64,000 nt of DNA from assembly GCA_033557465.1 (NCBI GenBank), contig CM066047.1, positions 2,046,001-2,110,000 on the forward strand. The letters are read 5' to 3'. Below, piece by piece: positions 53,040 through 63,484 of the stretch (positions are counted from its first letter, which is position 1; each line of letters begins with the position of its first letter). This DNA comes from Ichthyophis bannanicus (taxonomy: Eukaryota > Chordata > Amphibia > Gymnophiona > Ichthyophiidae). The position numbers and the translations under genes are program-made. The notes beneath the pieces are model-generated. The model was not told the DNA's origin and did no database searches. It worked only from the letters and a program-made list of their open reading frames with translations.

Positions 53040-54425
53040 GGCCAATCAATCTCTGAAAGCCTTTAGAGCGTTTGATGATGCTCTCATTTCCAAGAAATTG
53101 ATCTAGTGGAGACTTTCTTGAGCATGTTCTTGAGCCATGACTTTCTTGAGCCATGTTCCCTGAGTGTGGAACCCATGCACATGAACTCCCCAACCCAACC
53201 TCCAGCTCCAAGCGGGCCTCGGCCACCAGACGTGAGGATCAGCCCGACTCCGAGTCCTTCTCAGGCTAGGAATCAGACGGGGACATGTCTCCTGAAACCT
53301 GCGCCCATAGGGACCCTCCTTCTGACCCATCCCTGCCTGCCTCGCAAAGGCGGTCACCTCCCGAAGATACCTCCTTCTTGGTATTTGTATGGGATATGGG
53401 CGGGCCCTCAATCTGCCCACACAGACAGAGGAAGAGCCAAGGGCAGAGGAACTCGACATCTTGCAATATGAGTCTCCCCCAAGGGAAACTCTCACAGTCC
53501 CTGTGCCGTCCATCCTGACCTGGCTGCTCCTCTGCATGTGGGAAGCACCCGCCTCGGTCCCTGTTAGTAAAAGACTCGATGCCATGTACAGAGTCCAGAG
53601 TGGAAAATATCATTTGGTGATTTATAAGAAACACATACGGGTATTGGAGTGAGTTTTCCTTTTGTGATATTTTCCACTCTGAAGAAGCTGACCAATTGCT
53701 TTTGATGTACAGAGTCCAGTGCAGTCCTGGTTTTCGAAAGACCCAACTTCCCCATACCTCCATGATAGTGGAATCCATGATACGGAAGCAGAAGATCACA
53801 AAGTTGTACTTTTTGGTCCTGCCTGGTAGAGAATACCGTGCCCTCTGGCACAAGGCTTACTAGGGATCCATGCTGGCATGCAGCATCCAGGCATACCAAC
53901 TGTATATGGGTATGTTCCTTCGCAACCTCGCTAAAGAGCTCAGCAGTTTCTCCGCAGGCCTCAAAGGTGAACATCTCAGATTTCAGACACTCATGAGGTC
54001 AGTTACGGACTCCTCGAAATACCTTTCCCACACTGCATATGACGGGTTCGAGTCTTCTGCCCATGTGGCAGCGGCTGGTATCGGAGCCAAGCATGGCTCC
54101 AGTCCTCGGACCTGGAACAGTGAGTCCAGGAGAAACTCTTGGATGTTCCCTGCCTCAGCGAACAACTGTTCGTCAAGCTTATGGAGGACAAGGCTGTCGA
54201 GGTCAAGATGGAGTTTGTGACCCGCACCTGTCTCTCTCGGAAAACCTCTTCCCTTCCCCCGGAAGAAACAGCACAGTAAGAAACCCTTTTTTCTAGAGGA
54301 AGTGGCTCCCTTACCGGAGATACCCACCCTATCCACCTGCCCCTGTGCTGGCGGCCAAGGAAAAGGTGAGCTCAGGGTCACCAGAAACCTAAGGGGCCTA
54401 AAACCTAACCACCGGCGCCACCCCA
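53040..54425 (+). pseudogene. DIRS gag (ORF1) remnant
   Basis: Pieces in different frames: 53389-53652 gives EELDILQYESPPRETLTVPV then SILTWLLLCMWEAPASVPVS and DAMYRVQSG; about 53700-54220 gives QLPHTSMIVESMIRK, GSMLACSIQAYQLYMGMFLR and YDGFESSAHVAAAGIGAKH; 54230-54400 gives a Pro- and Arg-rich end with FF-RKW and RYPPYPP. These are the ordered blocks of vertebrate DIRS gag-like proteins, which package element RNA. At least three frameshifts. It is oriented opposite to the DIRS recombinase at 47.8-52.8 kb, so the two are from different copies or the locus is inverted. Confidence 0.72.
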
Positions 54426-54890
54426 GTTATGTTCTTTTGAAGGTGTGAATAAACAGGCAGACAAAGGTGAGTCGGTTGATATAGTGTATCTGGACTTTCA
54501 GAAAGCCTTTGATAAGGTACCTTATCAGAGACTTTTGGCAAAACTAGAAAGTCATAGGATAGTAGGCAGTGTACTATTGTGGATCAGGAACTGGTTAAAA
54601 GATAGAAAGCAGAGGGTAGGGCTAAATGGCCAATTTTCCCAATGGAGAAAGGTGAATAGTGGAGTACCCCAGGGATCTGTGCTGGGTCTGCTGATTTTTG
54701 ACATATTCATAAATGACTTGGAAAAGGGAATAACGCGTGAGGTTATCACATTTGCAGATGACACAAACCATTTAAAGTTATTAAAACCCATGAGGATTGT
54801 GGAAAATTGCAAGAGGATCTTGAGAAACTGAAAGACTGAGCATCAAAATGGCAGATGAAATTTAATATGGACAAGTGCAAAGTGAAAGCC
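54426..54890 (+). mobile_element. CR1-A LINE RT fragment
   Basis: Frame 54445-54831: [70 protein letters not shown] palm with the catalytic FADD. Truncated on both sides; joined to CR1-B at about 54891 (MDKCK then AGGTAAGTGATGC). Confidence 0.85.
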
Positions 54891-54908
54891 CCCAGGTAAG
54901 TGATGCAT

Positions 54909-56195
54909 TAAATACCTTTATAGAAATGGGTAACAGGAGTAACATATGGAAAGCAGTGTGTATAAATGCCCATAGCATGGGGAATAAGATCCCTGATGTT
55001 AAGCTTTGGTGGGAATGGCCGACTTGGATTTAGTGGCAGACATCATGCTTGGCAAGATAGAAGGTCAATGCAAAAGAGGAAGGCCAGCAATGAGATGGAA
55101 TGATACAATAACAGAAGCTACGGGTACCAGTCTGTCAACAATGAGCCGCCTGACTGAAGACCGAACACAATTTAGGATAGCTATCCAGAAGGTCGCCATG
55201 AGTCGACTCCGACTCGACGGCACTTAACAACAACAACAACAACAGAAACATGGTTCACAGAAAACCATGACTGGGAAGTAACTATAACTGGCTATACTTT
55301 ATTCGGAAAGGACAGGGTAGGAAGAAGGGGAGGAGGAGTGGCACTATATGTAAAAAATACTATTAAAATTTTGGAATTACAAAGCTTAAAAGGGAGAGAG
55401 GGGAGGCATTGTGGGTTAAACTAGAAAGAGGGAAAGAGAAATCTATTTGCATTGGCGTGATATACAGACCTCCCTCACAAGAGGAAGAGGTGGACAGAGA
55501 GTTAATTTGAAGACATACACAGCATTGCTAGGAAAGGGGAAGTGCTACTGATAGGGGATTTCAATATGCCAGATGTTGATTGGCACATTCCTGCTGCAAT
55601 ATTATCTAAAAGTAAAGAGATCCTGGATTCTCTACAGGGAGAACTATTCAGGCAATTGGTAACAGACCCCACACGTGAAGGGGCCATATTGGACTTGGTG
55701 CTTACCAATGGTGAAAGTGTTTTTGATGTTATAGAAGGAGATCATTTTGCATCCAGTGATCACCAGATGGTGTGGTTCAGTATTAGGACTAGGGCTGTTA
55801 GAATCCATTCAAAGATGAGGGTCTTAGACTTTAGGAAGACTAACTTTACCAAGATGGGCCAATACCTCAGGGAGTCGTTAGTGGGATGGGAACAGCTGGG
55901 GGATGTAGAAAAGCAGTGGGCAAAACTGAAAGGAGATATTTTAAGGGCAACCAACCTTTTTGTTAAAATGGTAAATAAAGGTAAAAGGAAAAGGAGGCTA
56001 TGGCTATGGCTTTCGAAAGAGGTAGCTGAAAAGGTGAAGAAAAAGAGGGAGGCCTTCATGAAATACAAGAGATCACAGAGAGAGAAAGACAGGCATCTAT
56101 ATTTGGAAAAACTTAGAGAAGCTAGCAAAGTAGTCAGGAAAGCAAAGATTCAAAAGGAGGAGGAAATAGCCACTGCAATAAAATGGGGGGGATAA
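54909..56195 (+). pseudogene. CR1-B ORF2, APE endonuclease and linker
   Basis: Blocks in several frames: CINAHSMGNKIPDVK (the N in SMGN is part of the active site), TWFTENHDWEVTITGYTLF (E-T motif), GRRGGGVALYVKN, CIGVIYRPP, LLIGDFNMPDVDWHIPA (the GDFN box), LDLVLTNGESV and FASSDHQMVWFSI (the SDH box). The frame 55542-56195 is open for 217 codons and runs on into a basic linker, RKRRLWLWLSKEVAEKVKKK. The nuclease nicks target DNA. All catalytic boxes are visible, but the frame is broken at about 55400 and 55510 and by the RTE insertion. Confidence 0.82.
55041..55245 (+). mobile_element. RTE/BovB-type LINE 3' tip
   Basis: DIMLGKIEGQCKRGRPAMRW, NDTITEATGTSLSTMSRL, TEDRTQFRIAIQKVAMSR, then CGACTCGACGGCACTTAAC and (CAA)n. 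The CR1-B frame is intact on either side (…DLVAD | ETWFTEN…), so this is a clean insertion. Confidence 0.82.
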
Positions 56196-56828
56196 GACAT
56201 TTTTCAGATATGTTAGTGAGAAGGGGAAGGGCAAAAGTGGTATTGTCAGACTCAAGGGTGAAGGGGAGGAATATGTAGAAGCTGATGATACTAAAGCGGA
56301 ATTGCTTAACAAATATTTCTGTTCTGTGTTCACAGATGAAGAACCAGGAGCAGGACCTCAGAAAACTAACAGGAACAGAAGCGAGGGACATCTTGAACAA
56401 TTTTCAGAAGACTGTGTTCGTGAGAAACTAGCTCAACCTAAAGTAGACAAAGTGATGGGACCGGATGGGATACACTCTAGAATACTAAGGGAACTTGGGG
56501 ACGTTCTAGCGACTCCACTGACTGACCTTTTCAATGCCTCGTTGGAGTCGGGAGTGGTGCCAAAGGACTGGAGAGAGGCTCATGTGGTGCCTTTACACAA
56601 AAGCGGAAGTAAGGATGTGGTTGAAAACTATAGGCCAGTTAGTTTAATTTTGGTGGTGAGTAAATTATTGGAAATGTTGCTGAAAGAGAAAATAGTGAGG
56701 TTTCTGGAGTCCAGTGGATTACAGAATCCGAGGCAGCATGGATTCACCAGAGGCAGGTCTTGTCAGACAAATCTGATTGATTTCTTTGACTGGGTGACCA
56801 AGGAGCTGGACCGAGGGAGAGCCCTACA
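56196..56828 (+). pseudogene. CR1-B ORF2, N-terminal RT part
   Basis: Frame 56302-56828 is open: LNKYFCSVFTDEEPG, VDKVMGPDGIHSRILRELGD, LESGVVPKDWREAHVVPLHK, SGSKDVVENYRPVSLILVVS, LQNPRQHGFTRGRSCQTNLI. These are RT fingers blocks 0 to 2 (GPDGI, NYRPVSL, QHGF). It ends within GRALH where the hAT element is inserted. Confidence 0.85.
56821..56828. repeat. 8-bp target duplication, left copy
   Basis: GCCCTACA; pairs with GCCCTAGA at 59485-59492 (7 of 8). The empty site in the CR1-B copy at 63410 reads GAGAGCCCTAGATG. Confidence 0.87.
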
Positions 56829-56942
56829 CAGGGCCGGCCCGTCCATTGAGCAAGAATGTTTTTTGCACAGGGCCCCGCGTTTCAGGGGGCCCCGCGCAAA
56901 GAACATTCTGCTTTTTTTTAAATTTCATTAAAAAAAAAAAAG

Positions 56943-57317
56943 AGCTGGCTCTGGCTGCTGCCGCTGCCGCTACCACCGCGGCAGCGGCAGAATGGAGTGT
57001 CCCGCAGGGCCTCCTCTGCTCGTTGAGCCCCTCTGCAAAGGCTTTCAGATTCGCGAAGGGAGAGTGTCTCCCTCGCGTCTCTGTTAAGCCGGCAGGGGCT
57101 AATGGGAAATTTCCCATCTGCCCCTTTAGACGCGAGGGGCTGATGGGAAATTTCCCATTAGCCCCTGCGGGCTTAACAGAGACGTGAGGGAGACACTCTC
57201 CCTTCGTGAATCTGAAAGCCCTTGCAGAGGGGCTCAACGAGCAGAGGAGGCCCCGCGGGACACTCCATTCTGCCGCTGCCGCGGTGGTAGCGGCAACGGC
57301 AGCAGCCAGAGCCAGCT
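56943..57317. repeat. 375-bp palindrome inside hAT copy 2
   Basis: Left arm from AGCTGGCTCTGGCTGCTG (56943) and right arm ending CAGCAGCCAGAGCCAGCT (57317) pair over about 170 bp each, with few mismatches, including ATGGGAAATTTCCCAT-type inner blocks. As RNA or single-stranded DNA it would form one long hairpin. Confidence 0.88.
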
Positions 57318-57345
57318 TTTTTTTTTTAAAATTTTGCCATAAGCC

Positions 57346-57346
<1 letters not shown>

Positions 57347-57381
<35 letters not shown>

Positions 57382-57392
57382 GGGGGGGGGGG
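57347..57392. repeat. (GT)n then poly-G
   Basis: About 16 GT units (57347-57379) followed by about 13 G. Simple repeat. Confidence 0.95.
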
Positions 57393-57399
57393 TGGGGTG

Positions 57400-58530
57400 G
57401 GGGGTTAGGGCCGGTAATGGGCGCGGGGGGGTGGGTGGAAATGGGGCTATGGGGGGTTAGGACTGATAATGGGCTATGGGGGGGGGGCTAGGACAGGAAA
57501 TGGGCTGATGGGGAGGGGTTAGGACTGGTAATGGGCTGTGGGCTGTTGGGGGGGGGGTTAGGACGGGTAAGGGGCTATAGGGAGGGTGTTAAGACGTAAT
57601 GGGCTGTGGGCTGATGGGGGCTGTCTGGAAATGAGGTGATGGGGGTTAGGACTGCTAATGGGCTATGGGGGGGGTTAGGACTGCTAATGGGCTATGGGGG
57701 GGGGTTAGGACTGATAATGGGCTATGGGGGGGCGATGGGGAGGGGTTAGGACTTGAGGTGGGCTGATGTGGTTAGGACTGGTAATGGGCTGTGGGCTGAT
57801 GGGGGGGGTTAGGACTGGCAATGAGCTATGGGGGGCTGACTGGAAATGGGCTGATGGGGTTAAGACGAAGTGGGCTGATGGGGGGTTAGGACTGGTAATG
57901 GGTTATAGGGGGGCTTAAACTGAAAATGGGGTGATGGGGGGTTAGGACTGGAAGTGGGTTGATGGGGGCGCTAGGACTGGTAATGGGTTGGGGGTTGCTA
58001 TGACTGGAAATGGGCTGAGTGGAAGGGGAGGCTTGAACTGCAAATAGCTGATGGGGAGGGAGCTTGGAATGGAAATGGGCTGTGAGGGAAGGGAGCTAGG
58101 ACTGAAAATGGGCTGATGGAGCAGCTAGGATAGGACTGGAAATGGGCTGTTGGGGGGAGCTAAGATTGGAAATGAGCTGTGGTGGGGGCTTGAATTGAAA
58201 TGGACTCATGGAGGGGCTAGAACTGGAAGTAGGCTCATGGGGGGCTTGGACTGGAATTGGGCTGAGTGGAGGGGAGCTAGGATTTGACATGGGCTGATGG
58301 TGGGGCTAGGAAATGACTAGAAATGGGCTGATGGGGGCTAGGATTGGAAATGAGCTGATGAAGGGACTCAGACTGAAAATGGATGGGGGAGCTAGGACTG
58401 GAAATGGGTTGATGGGGGGCTAGGACTGGAAATGGGCTGATGCAGGGACTAGAAGGGAATGGATGCTGGGTGAGACTGGAACTAGAAGGGAGCTGATGTT
58501 GGGGGAGGATTAGAATGGGATGGGGCTGGG
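57400..58530 (-). repeat. minisatellite inside hAT copy 2
   Basis: Degenerate repeats of about 28-45 bp around GGTTAGGACTGGTAATGGGC then TGATGGGGG. Reverse complement equals the CATCAGCCCATTTCCAGTCC motif at 7780-8600. The array is about 300 bp longer here. Confidence 0.9.
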
Positions 58531-59484
58531 AGAGTAAAATGGAGAGGGGAAAAATATTTTGTGTGGGAGGGATGAAAAATCTACAATTGGCCGGGTATTG
58601 GGAGAGTAAGTGGGGATTGAGGATGGAGGGGTAAAATTTGTGTGGATGAAATAGGAATGAGGAAAGAGCAAAAGGAGAAAGATTAGTATGTTAAAGCAGA
58701 TGTAGAGAGAGAGAATGGAAAAAAAAAAACTAGAAGAGAGAAGAAAGAACAAATGGACAGCAGACGATGGACAGTTAGCAGAAAACATGAAGAAACCAGA
58801 AGAAAGTGGCTGGAGCAATTGCAACTGAAAAAAATGCACAAAAGGTAGAAAGATATCTCTTTATTTTGAATTTATTAACTGGAATATGAAAGCTCTGGGA
58901 AATGTGCATCATTAACGTCTGCGCTTTGTTTGGTACAAGAGGAAATTAATTTATAGCTTTATTTCTACGGTGTTGTTGTACATTCCAAGTTTGGCTTTTG
59001 GGGTTCCCAGTTTAATTATTGCCTTCCTGTTTCTAAATTGTGATTCCTTGTTTGGTGATGGTCTATGTTCTGCATGTGTAACTGAGCTGAGGTATTCTAT
59101 TTATGTAATTCCTATTTGACATTGCCACTTGTTCTCTTTCCCCAGTATTCTCTGAAATGTATTGGTTTAATATTTGCAGTGTTGCCTTTTCATAGGTAGG
59201 GTCTGGTGCTTTGTGAGTCCTGGTAGTGCTGTTATGATACGGCGGGTTTGCTATGGGTTCTAAATGGGCAGCGTTTGTAGTAGTTCCTAATGTGCCTGGC
59301 GGATGGCACTGGATTATAGTAATGTAGAAATCTTTTAGTCTTTCTTTATCCATACACTCATTAAGAGACATGTTAGTGTATGGTAACATTATGCAAATAT
59401 TTATGCAAATAAGGCCACTTATGCAAATGAGGCCCCGCACCGAATCTCCGCACATGGCCCCGCACCCCCCTTGGGCCGCCCCTG

Positions 59485-59492
59485 GCCCTAGA
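59485..59492. repeat. 8-bp target duplication, right copy
   Basis: GCCCTAGA; pairs with 56821-56828. Confidence 0.87.
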
Positions 59493-59531
59493 TCTGGTGT
59501 ATTTAGATTTCAGTAAAGCCTTTGACACTGT

Positions 59532-59655
59532 TTGTTTATGTTTATGTTTATTTAATTTGATGTACTGCCCTTCTGTGGTAATAAGAGCAGTTTACAAGGT
59601 ACAAAATTTAGAAAAAGGCGCAAGGCCAGAAAGAAGGAAAGGAAGTTACAATCAT
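59532..59655 (-). mobile_element. L2-type or SINE tail
   Basis: TTTATGTTTATGTTTATTTA then ATTTGATGTACTGCCCTTCTG, AGCAGTTTACAAGGTAC. On the minus strand this reads TGTAAACTGCTCTTATTACC-ACAGAAGGGCAGTACATCAAA plus AAATAAACATAAAC, a terminal stem like those of the L2-type elements. It splits the CR1-B codons between FDTV and the LSMDGPKV region. Confidence 0.62.
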
Positions 59656-60783
59656 TCTTCACAGGCGATTTATAAACAAACTGAGCTCTCTATGGATGGA
59701 CCCTAAAGTTACTGCTTGGGTTAGAAATTGGTTGGGTGGGAGGCGACAAAGAGTACAGGTAAATGGGGCTCACTCTGAGGAGAAGGATGTTACCAGTAGT
59801 GTGCCCCAGGGATCTGTCCTTGGTCCAATTCTTTTTAACATCTTTGTTAGTGATATAGCGGAAGGGCTGTCGGGTAAGGTTTGCATTTTTGCGGATGATA
59901 CCAAAATCTGCAATAGAGTAGACACCCAGGAAGGTGTAGATAACATGAGGAGGGATCTAGCTAAGCTTGAAGAATGGTCTAGAATTTGGCAGCTGGGATT
60001 TAATGTTAAAAAATGTAAGGTCATGCATTTGGGCTGCAGCAATCCAAAGGAGCAATATATTATAGGGGGTGAAATACTTTTGTCCACTAAAGAAGAGCAG
60101 GACCTGGGCGTGGTTGTGTCTTATGATCTTAAAGTAGCTAAAGAGGTAGAAAAGGCAACAGCAAACGCTAGAAGGATGCTTGGGTGCATACGGAGAGGAA
60201 TGGCTAGCAGAAGAAAGAAGGTGATAGTGCCTCTGTGTAGGTCTTTGGTGCGACCTGATTTGGAGTATAGTGTGCAATTCTGGAGACCGCACCTTCAAAA
60301 GGATGTGAACAGGATGGAGTCGGTGCAGAGGGTGGCTACTAAAATGGTTAGTGGTCTCCATTATAAAGCATATGAGGAGAGACTTAAGGATCTTAATATG
60401 TACACCTTAGAGGAAAGGCAGGATAGAGGTGATATGATTGAGATGTTTAAATACCTCTGTAGCATAAATGTTCAGGGGGAGAGCCTCTTTCAATTGAAAG
60501 CAAGTTCTGCTACGAGGGGACATGGGATGAGGGTGAAGGGGAATAGATTCAGGAGTGATTTGCAGAAATATTTCTTTATGGAAAGAGTAGTGGATCAGTG
60601 GAATAGTCTCCCAGTGCAGGTGGTAGAGATCAGGAAAGTAACTGAATTTAAAAAAAGCATGGGACCAACACAGAGGATCTCTAAATGTTAAAAGGGGACT
60701 GTTGTAGTTGTTGATATGGAAGGACAGGCTAGATAGGCCATGTGGTCTTTTTCTGTCGTCATATTTCTATGTTTCTTCTATGT

Positions 60784-61807
60784 TTCTATGCACCTCGGAA
60801 AGAACAACCCAAACTATGGTTACACAATGCAAAGTTCCACATTAGGAACCACCACCCTGGAAAAACATTTAGGTGTCATCGTGGATAACAAAACCCTCTG
60901 CCCAGTGTGCAGCGGCAGCCAAGAGAGCAAACAGAATGCTAGGTATCATAAGAAAAGGAATGGAAAATAAAACAAAGGATATTATAATACGTCTATATCA
61001 TTCCATAGTGCGACCACACCTTGACTATTGTGTGCAGTTCTGGTCGTCGTATCTTAAAAAGGATATAGCATTATTACAAAAGGTACAGAGAAGAGCCACC
61101 AAAATGGTAAAGGGGATGGAAGGATACTCCTATGAAGAGAGGCTAAATAGGTTAGGGCTCTTCAACCTGGAAAAGAAACGTCTGAGGGGAGATACGATAG
61201 AGAGCTATAAATTAATGAATGGAGTGGAATGGGTAAACGTAGATTGATTGTTTATGTCATCAGAATATAGAAAGATTAGGGGACATGCAATAAAGCTACA
61301 GGGTAACCTATTTAAGACTTATAAGAGAAAATAGTTTTTCACTCAACATGTAATCAAACTCTGGAATTTGTTATCAGAGGATGTAGTAAAAGCTGTTAGT
61401 GTAGCTGGGTTTAAAAAACGTTTGGATAAGTTCCTGGAGGACCTTATGTCCATTGTCTGAGTCCTTACTGTCTGTTCAGATCATTAATGTTGGCCTCCCC
61501 GGTGACAGCCCCTCTACCCTAAGAATTGATTACTGTCCCCCCCCCCTTTGTTGTTAAACTGCTTTGACCCAGTGAAAAGCGGGATATAAATACAGTTAAA
61601 TAAATAAATAAATAAAATAAATAAAGGTCCATAAACCATTATTAAAAGGGACCCGGGATATCACTGCTTGACCCAATACAAGCATTGTGTAACCTCTGTC
61701 TTTTGGGGAAACTGCTAGGTACTTATGACCTAGATTGGCCACTGTTGGAAACAGGATACTGGGCTTGATGGACCTTGGTCTGACCCAGTATGGCATATCT
61801 TATATTC
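60784..61807 (+). mobile_element. CR1-A LINE 3' end, split by an L2-type tail
   Basis: 60784-61440: [80 protein letters not shown] (frame 60873-61247), and a diverged [20 protein letters not shown]. 61625-61807: the UTR, GGTCCATAAACCATTATTAA, CTAGATTGGCCACTGTTGG, GGCTTGATGGACCTTGGTC. Joined to CR1-B at 61808. 5' truncated. Confidence 0.87.
61441..61624 (+). mobile_element. L2-type 3' UTR insertion
   Basis: ACCTTATGTCCATTGTCTGA..TTAAACTGCTTTGACCCAGTG-AAAAGCGGGATATAAATAC, then (AAAT)n. It breaks the CR1-A sequence between GTTCCTGGAGGA and AAAGGTCCATAAACC. Contains a C run at 61539-61549. Confidence 0.75.
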
Positions 61808-63484
61808 TTAACGCCTGTAGTATGGGAAATAAGATTCCAGATGTTGAGACTTAATGGAAGAGGTTGACTTGGATTTAGTGGCAGTTATGGAGACCATGAC
61901 TGGGCTATACCAGGCTATGCTTAACTCAGGAAGGACAGGATAGGAAGAAGGAGGGGGGGAAGGAGTAGCACTATATGTTAAAGCTACAGAATTGCAGGGC
62001 TTCCAAAGGAAGGAGTCAGCACTATGGGTTAAACTGGAAAGAGTGAATGGAACATCCATTTACATTGGTGTGATATACAGATCCCCCCTCACAGGCAGAA
62101 AAACTGGACACAAATTCAATTGAAGACATTTGCAGTATTGCTATGAAAGGAGAAGTGCTACTTATGGGTGATCTCAATATGCTGGACATTGGCTGGCACA
62201 TCTCTGCTATGGTGTCATCTGGAAGTAAGGAGATCCTGGACTCTCTACAGGAGGAATGATTCCAGCAACAGGTTACAGAACCCACATGTGAGGAGGCCTT
62301 ATTGGACCTGCTGCTTACCAATGGGGAGAGTGGTTCTGATGTTATAGTGAGTTATCTCGCATCCATTGATCACCAGATAGTGTGGTTCAGTACAGTATAC
62401 GTCCATTCAAAAGTGAGGGTCCTAGACTTTAGGAAAACTAACTTTGCTAAGATGGGACAATACCTCAAGGAGTCATCAGCAGGATGGGAATAGTTGGGGG
62501 ATATATAAAAGGAGTGGGCAAAACTGAAAGGGGATATTTTAAGGAGAAAAAAACATTTTTGTTAGTAAAGTATATAAATGTAAAAGAAGTAAAAGGAGGC
62601 CACTATGGTTCTCAAAAGAAGTATTTGAAAAGGAGTAGAAAAAGTGGATGGCCTTCATAAAATACAAGAGCTCACAGAAAGAGGGAAGACAAGCATCAAT
62701 ATTTGGAAAAGCAAAGAAGTTAGGAAATAGTGTGAAGCAAAGATACAAAAAGAAGAAAAAATAGCCAATGCAGTAAAATGTGTGTGGGGGGGGGGGGGGG
62801 GGGAGAGATTTTTCAGATATGTTGGTGAGAGGAAGAAGTGCAAGACTGGTATTATCAGACTCAAGGATGAAGGAGAGAAATATGTAGAAGGTGGCGAAAC
62901 AGAATTGCTTAACAAATATTTTTGCTTTGTGTTCACAGATGAAGGGCCAGGAGCAAGCCCTCAGAAAACACCCACAAATGGGAACAGAAGTGAAGCATGA
63001 TTTTCAGAAGACACTATTTGCGAGTAGCTAGCTGAACTGAAAGTAGACAAACTGATGGGGCTGGATGGGATACATCTGAGAGTATTGAAGGAACTTGGGG
63101 AAGTTCTAGTGGCTCCACTGTCCGACCTTTTCAATGCTTCCTTAGAGTCAGGGAGTGGTCCCAGAGGGCTGCAGAAGGACGCATGTGGTCCCTTTACACA
63201 AAAGTGAAAGTAAGGATGATGTGGGAAATTACAGGTTAGTCTAACCTCCGTGGTGAGTAAATCAATGGGCATGCTGCTAAAACAGAGCATAGTGAGACTT
63301 CTGAAGTCCAATGGATTGCAGGATCCGAGGCAACATGCTTTTAGTAGAGACAGGTCTTGTCAAACAAATCCAATTTCTTTGACTGGGTGACCACAGAATT
63401 GGACCGGGGGAGAGCCCTAGATGTGGTTTATTTAGATTTCAGTAAAGACTTTGACACTGTTCCACACAGGCGACTAATAAATTG
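61808..63484 (+). mobile_element. CR1-B LINE, decayed second copy
   Basis: Aligns with 54960-56830 and 59485-59530: GGGAAATAAGATTCCAGATG, TGATCTCAATATGCTGGACA (GDFN region, mutated), LLTNGESGSDVI, SIDHQIVWFS, VRVLDFRKTNFAKMGQYLKE, LLNKYFCFVFTDEGPGASP, GLDGIHL, QHAFSRDRSCQTNPI-like, and YLDFSKDFDTV at the end. There are many frameshifts and stops. It provides the empty site for the hAT element at 56829. Confidence 0.85.

Larger units (their letters stand above)
56829..59484 (-). mobile_element. non-autonomous hAT element with internal minisatellite (copy 2, 2656 bp)
   Basis: Ends CAGGGCCGGCCC and GGGCCGCCCCTG, inverted repeats with 11 of 12 identical, flanked by an 8-bp duplication. It is the inverse of the copy at 7611-8997: its left block (CCATTGAGCAAGAATG.., GGGCCCCGCGTTTC) matches 8930-8997 and its right block (CATTATGCAAATATTTATGC, GAGGCCCCGCACCG, CATGGCCCCGCACCCCC) matches 7611-7700. 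Inside are a 375-bp palindrome, a (GT)n tract, the minisatellite and a more complex AT-rich stretch (58530-59300) absent from the shorter copy. No transposase motif seen. It splits CR1-B. Confidence 0.9.
59485..60691 (+). pseudogene. CR1-B ORF2, RT palm to C-terminus
   Basis: Resumes after the hAT with YLDFSKAFDTV, is interrupted by an L2-type tail (59532-59655), then has a 331-codon open frame (59696-60691): [51 protein letters not shown] (catalytic FADD), FNVKKCKVMHLG, LVRPDLEYSVQFWRPHLQKD, LKASSATRGHGMRVKGNRF, FFMERVVDQWNSLPVQVVEI. RT palm, thumb and C-terminal domain are complete. It cannot be expressed whole because the N-terminal parts are cut. Confidence 0.9.
54891..60783 (+). mobile_element. 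CR1-B LINE, longest copy, with three insertions
   Basis: The copy contains, in order, the APE endonuclease, linker, RT and 3' end of ORF2. It is interrupted by an RTE tail (55041-55245), the hAT element (56829-59484) and an L2-type tail (59532-59655). Without the inserts it would be about 2.9 kb, so ORF1 is absent. It ends with GGACAGGCTAGATAGGCC, ATGTGGTCTTTTTCTGTCG and repeats of TTTCTATGTTTC at 60760-60783, the CR1-type short terminal repeats. Confidence 0.88.

Noticed and set aside
53103..53974. Long minus-strand frames opposite the DIRS gag
   Set aside because: Shadows of the plus-strand gag remnant, whose conserved blocks are in the other orientation.
57347..57392. (GT)n and G run as a regulatory Z-DNA site
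   Set aside because: A simple repeat inside a transposon; nothing supports a regulatory role.
57206..57460. Open frame with poly-Ala and poly-Val
   Set aside because: It spans the palindrome arm, the GT repeat and the minisatellite of the hAT element.
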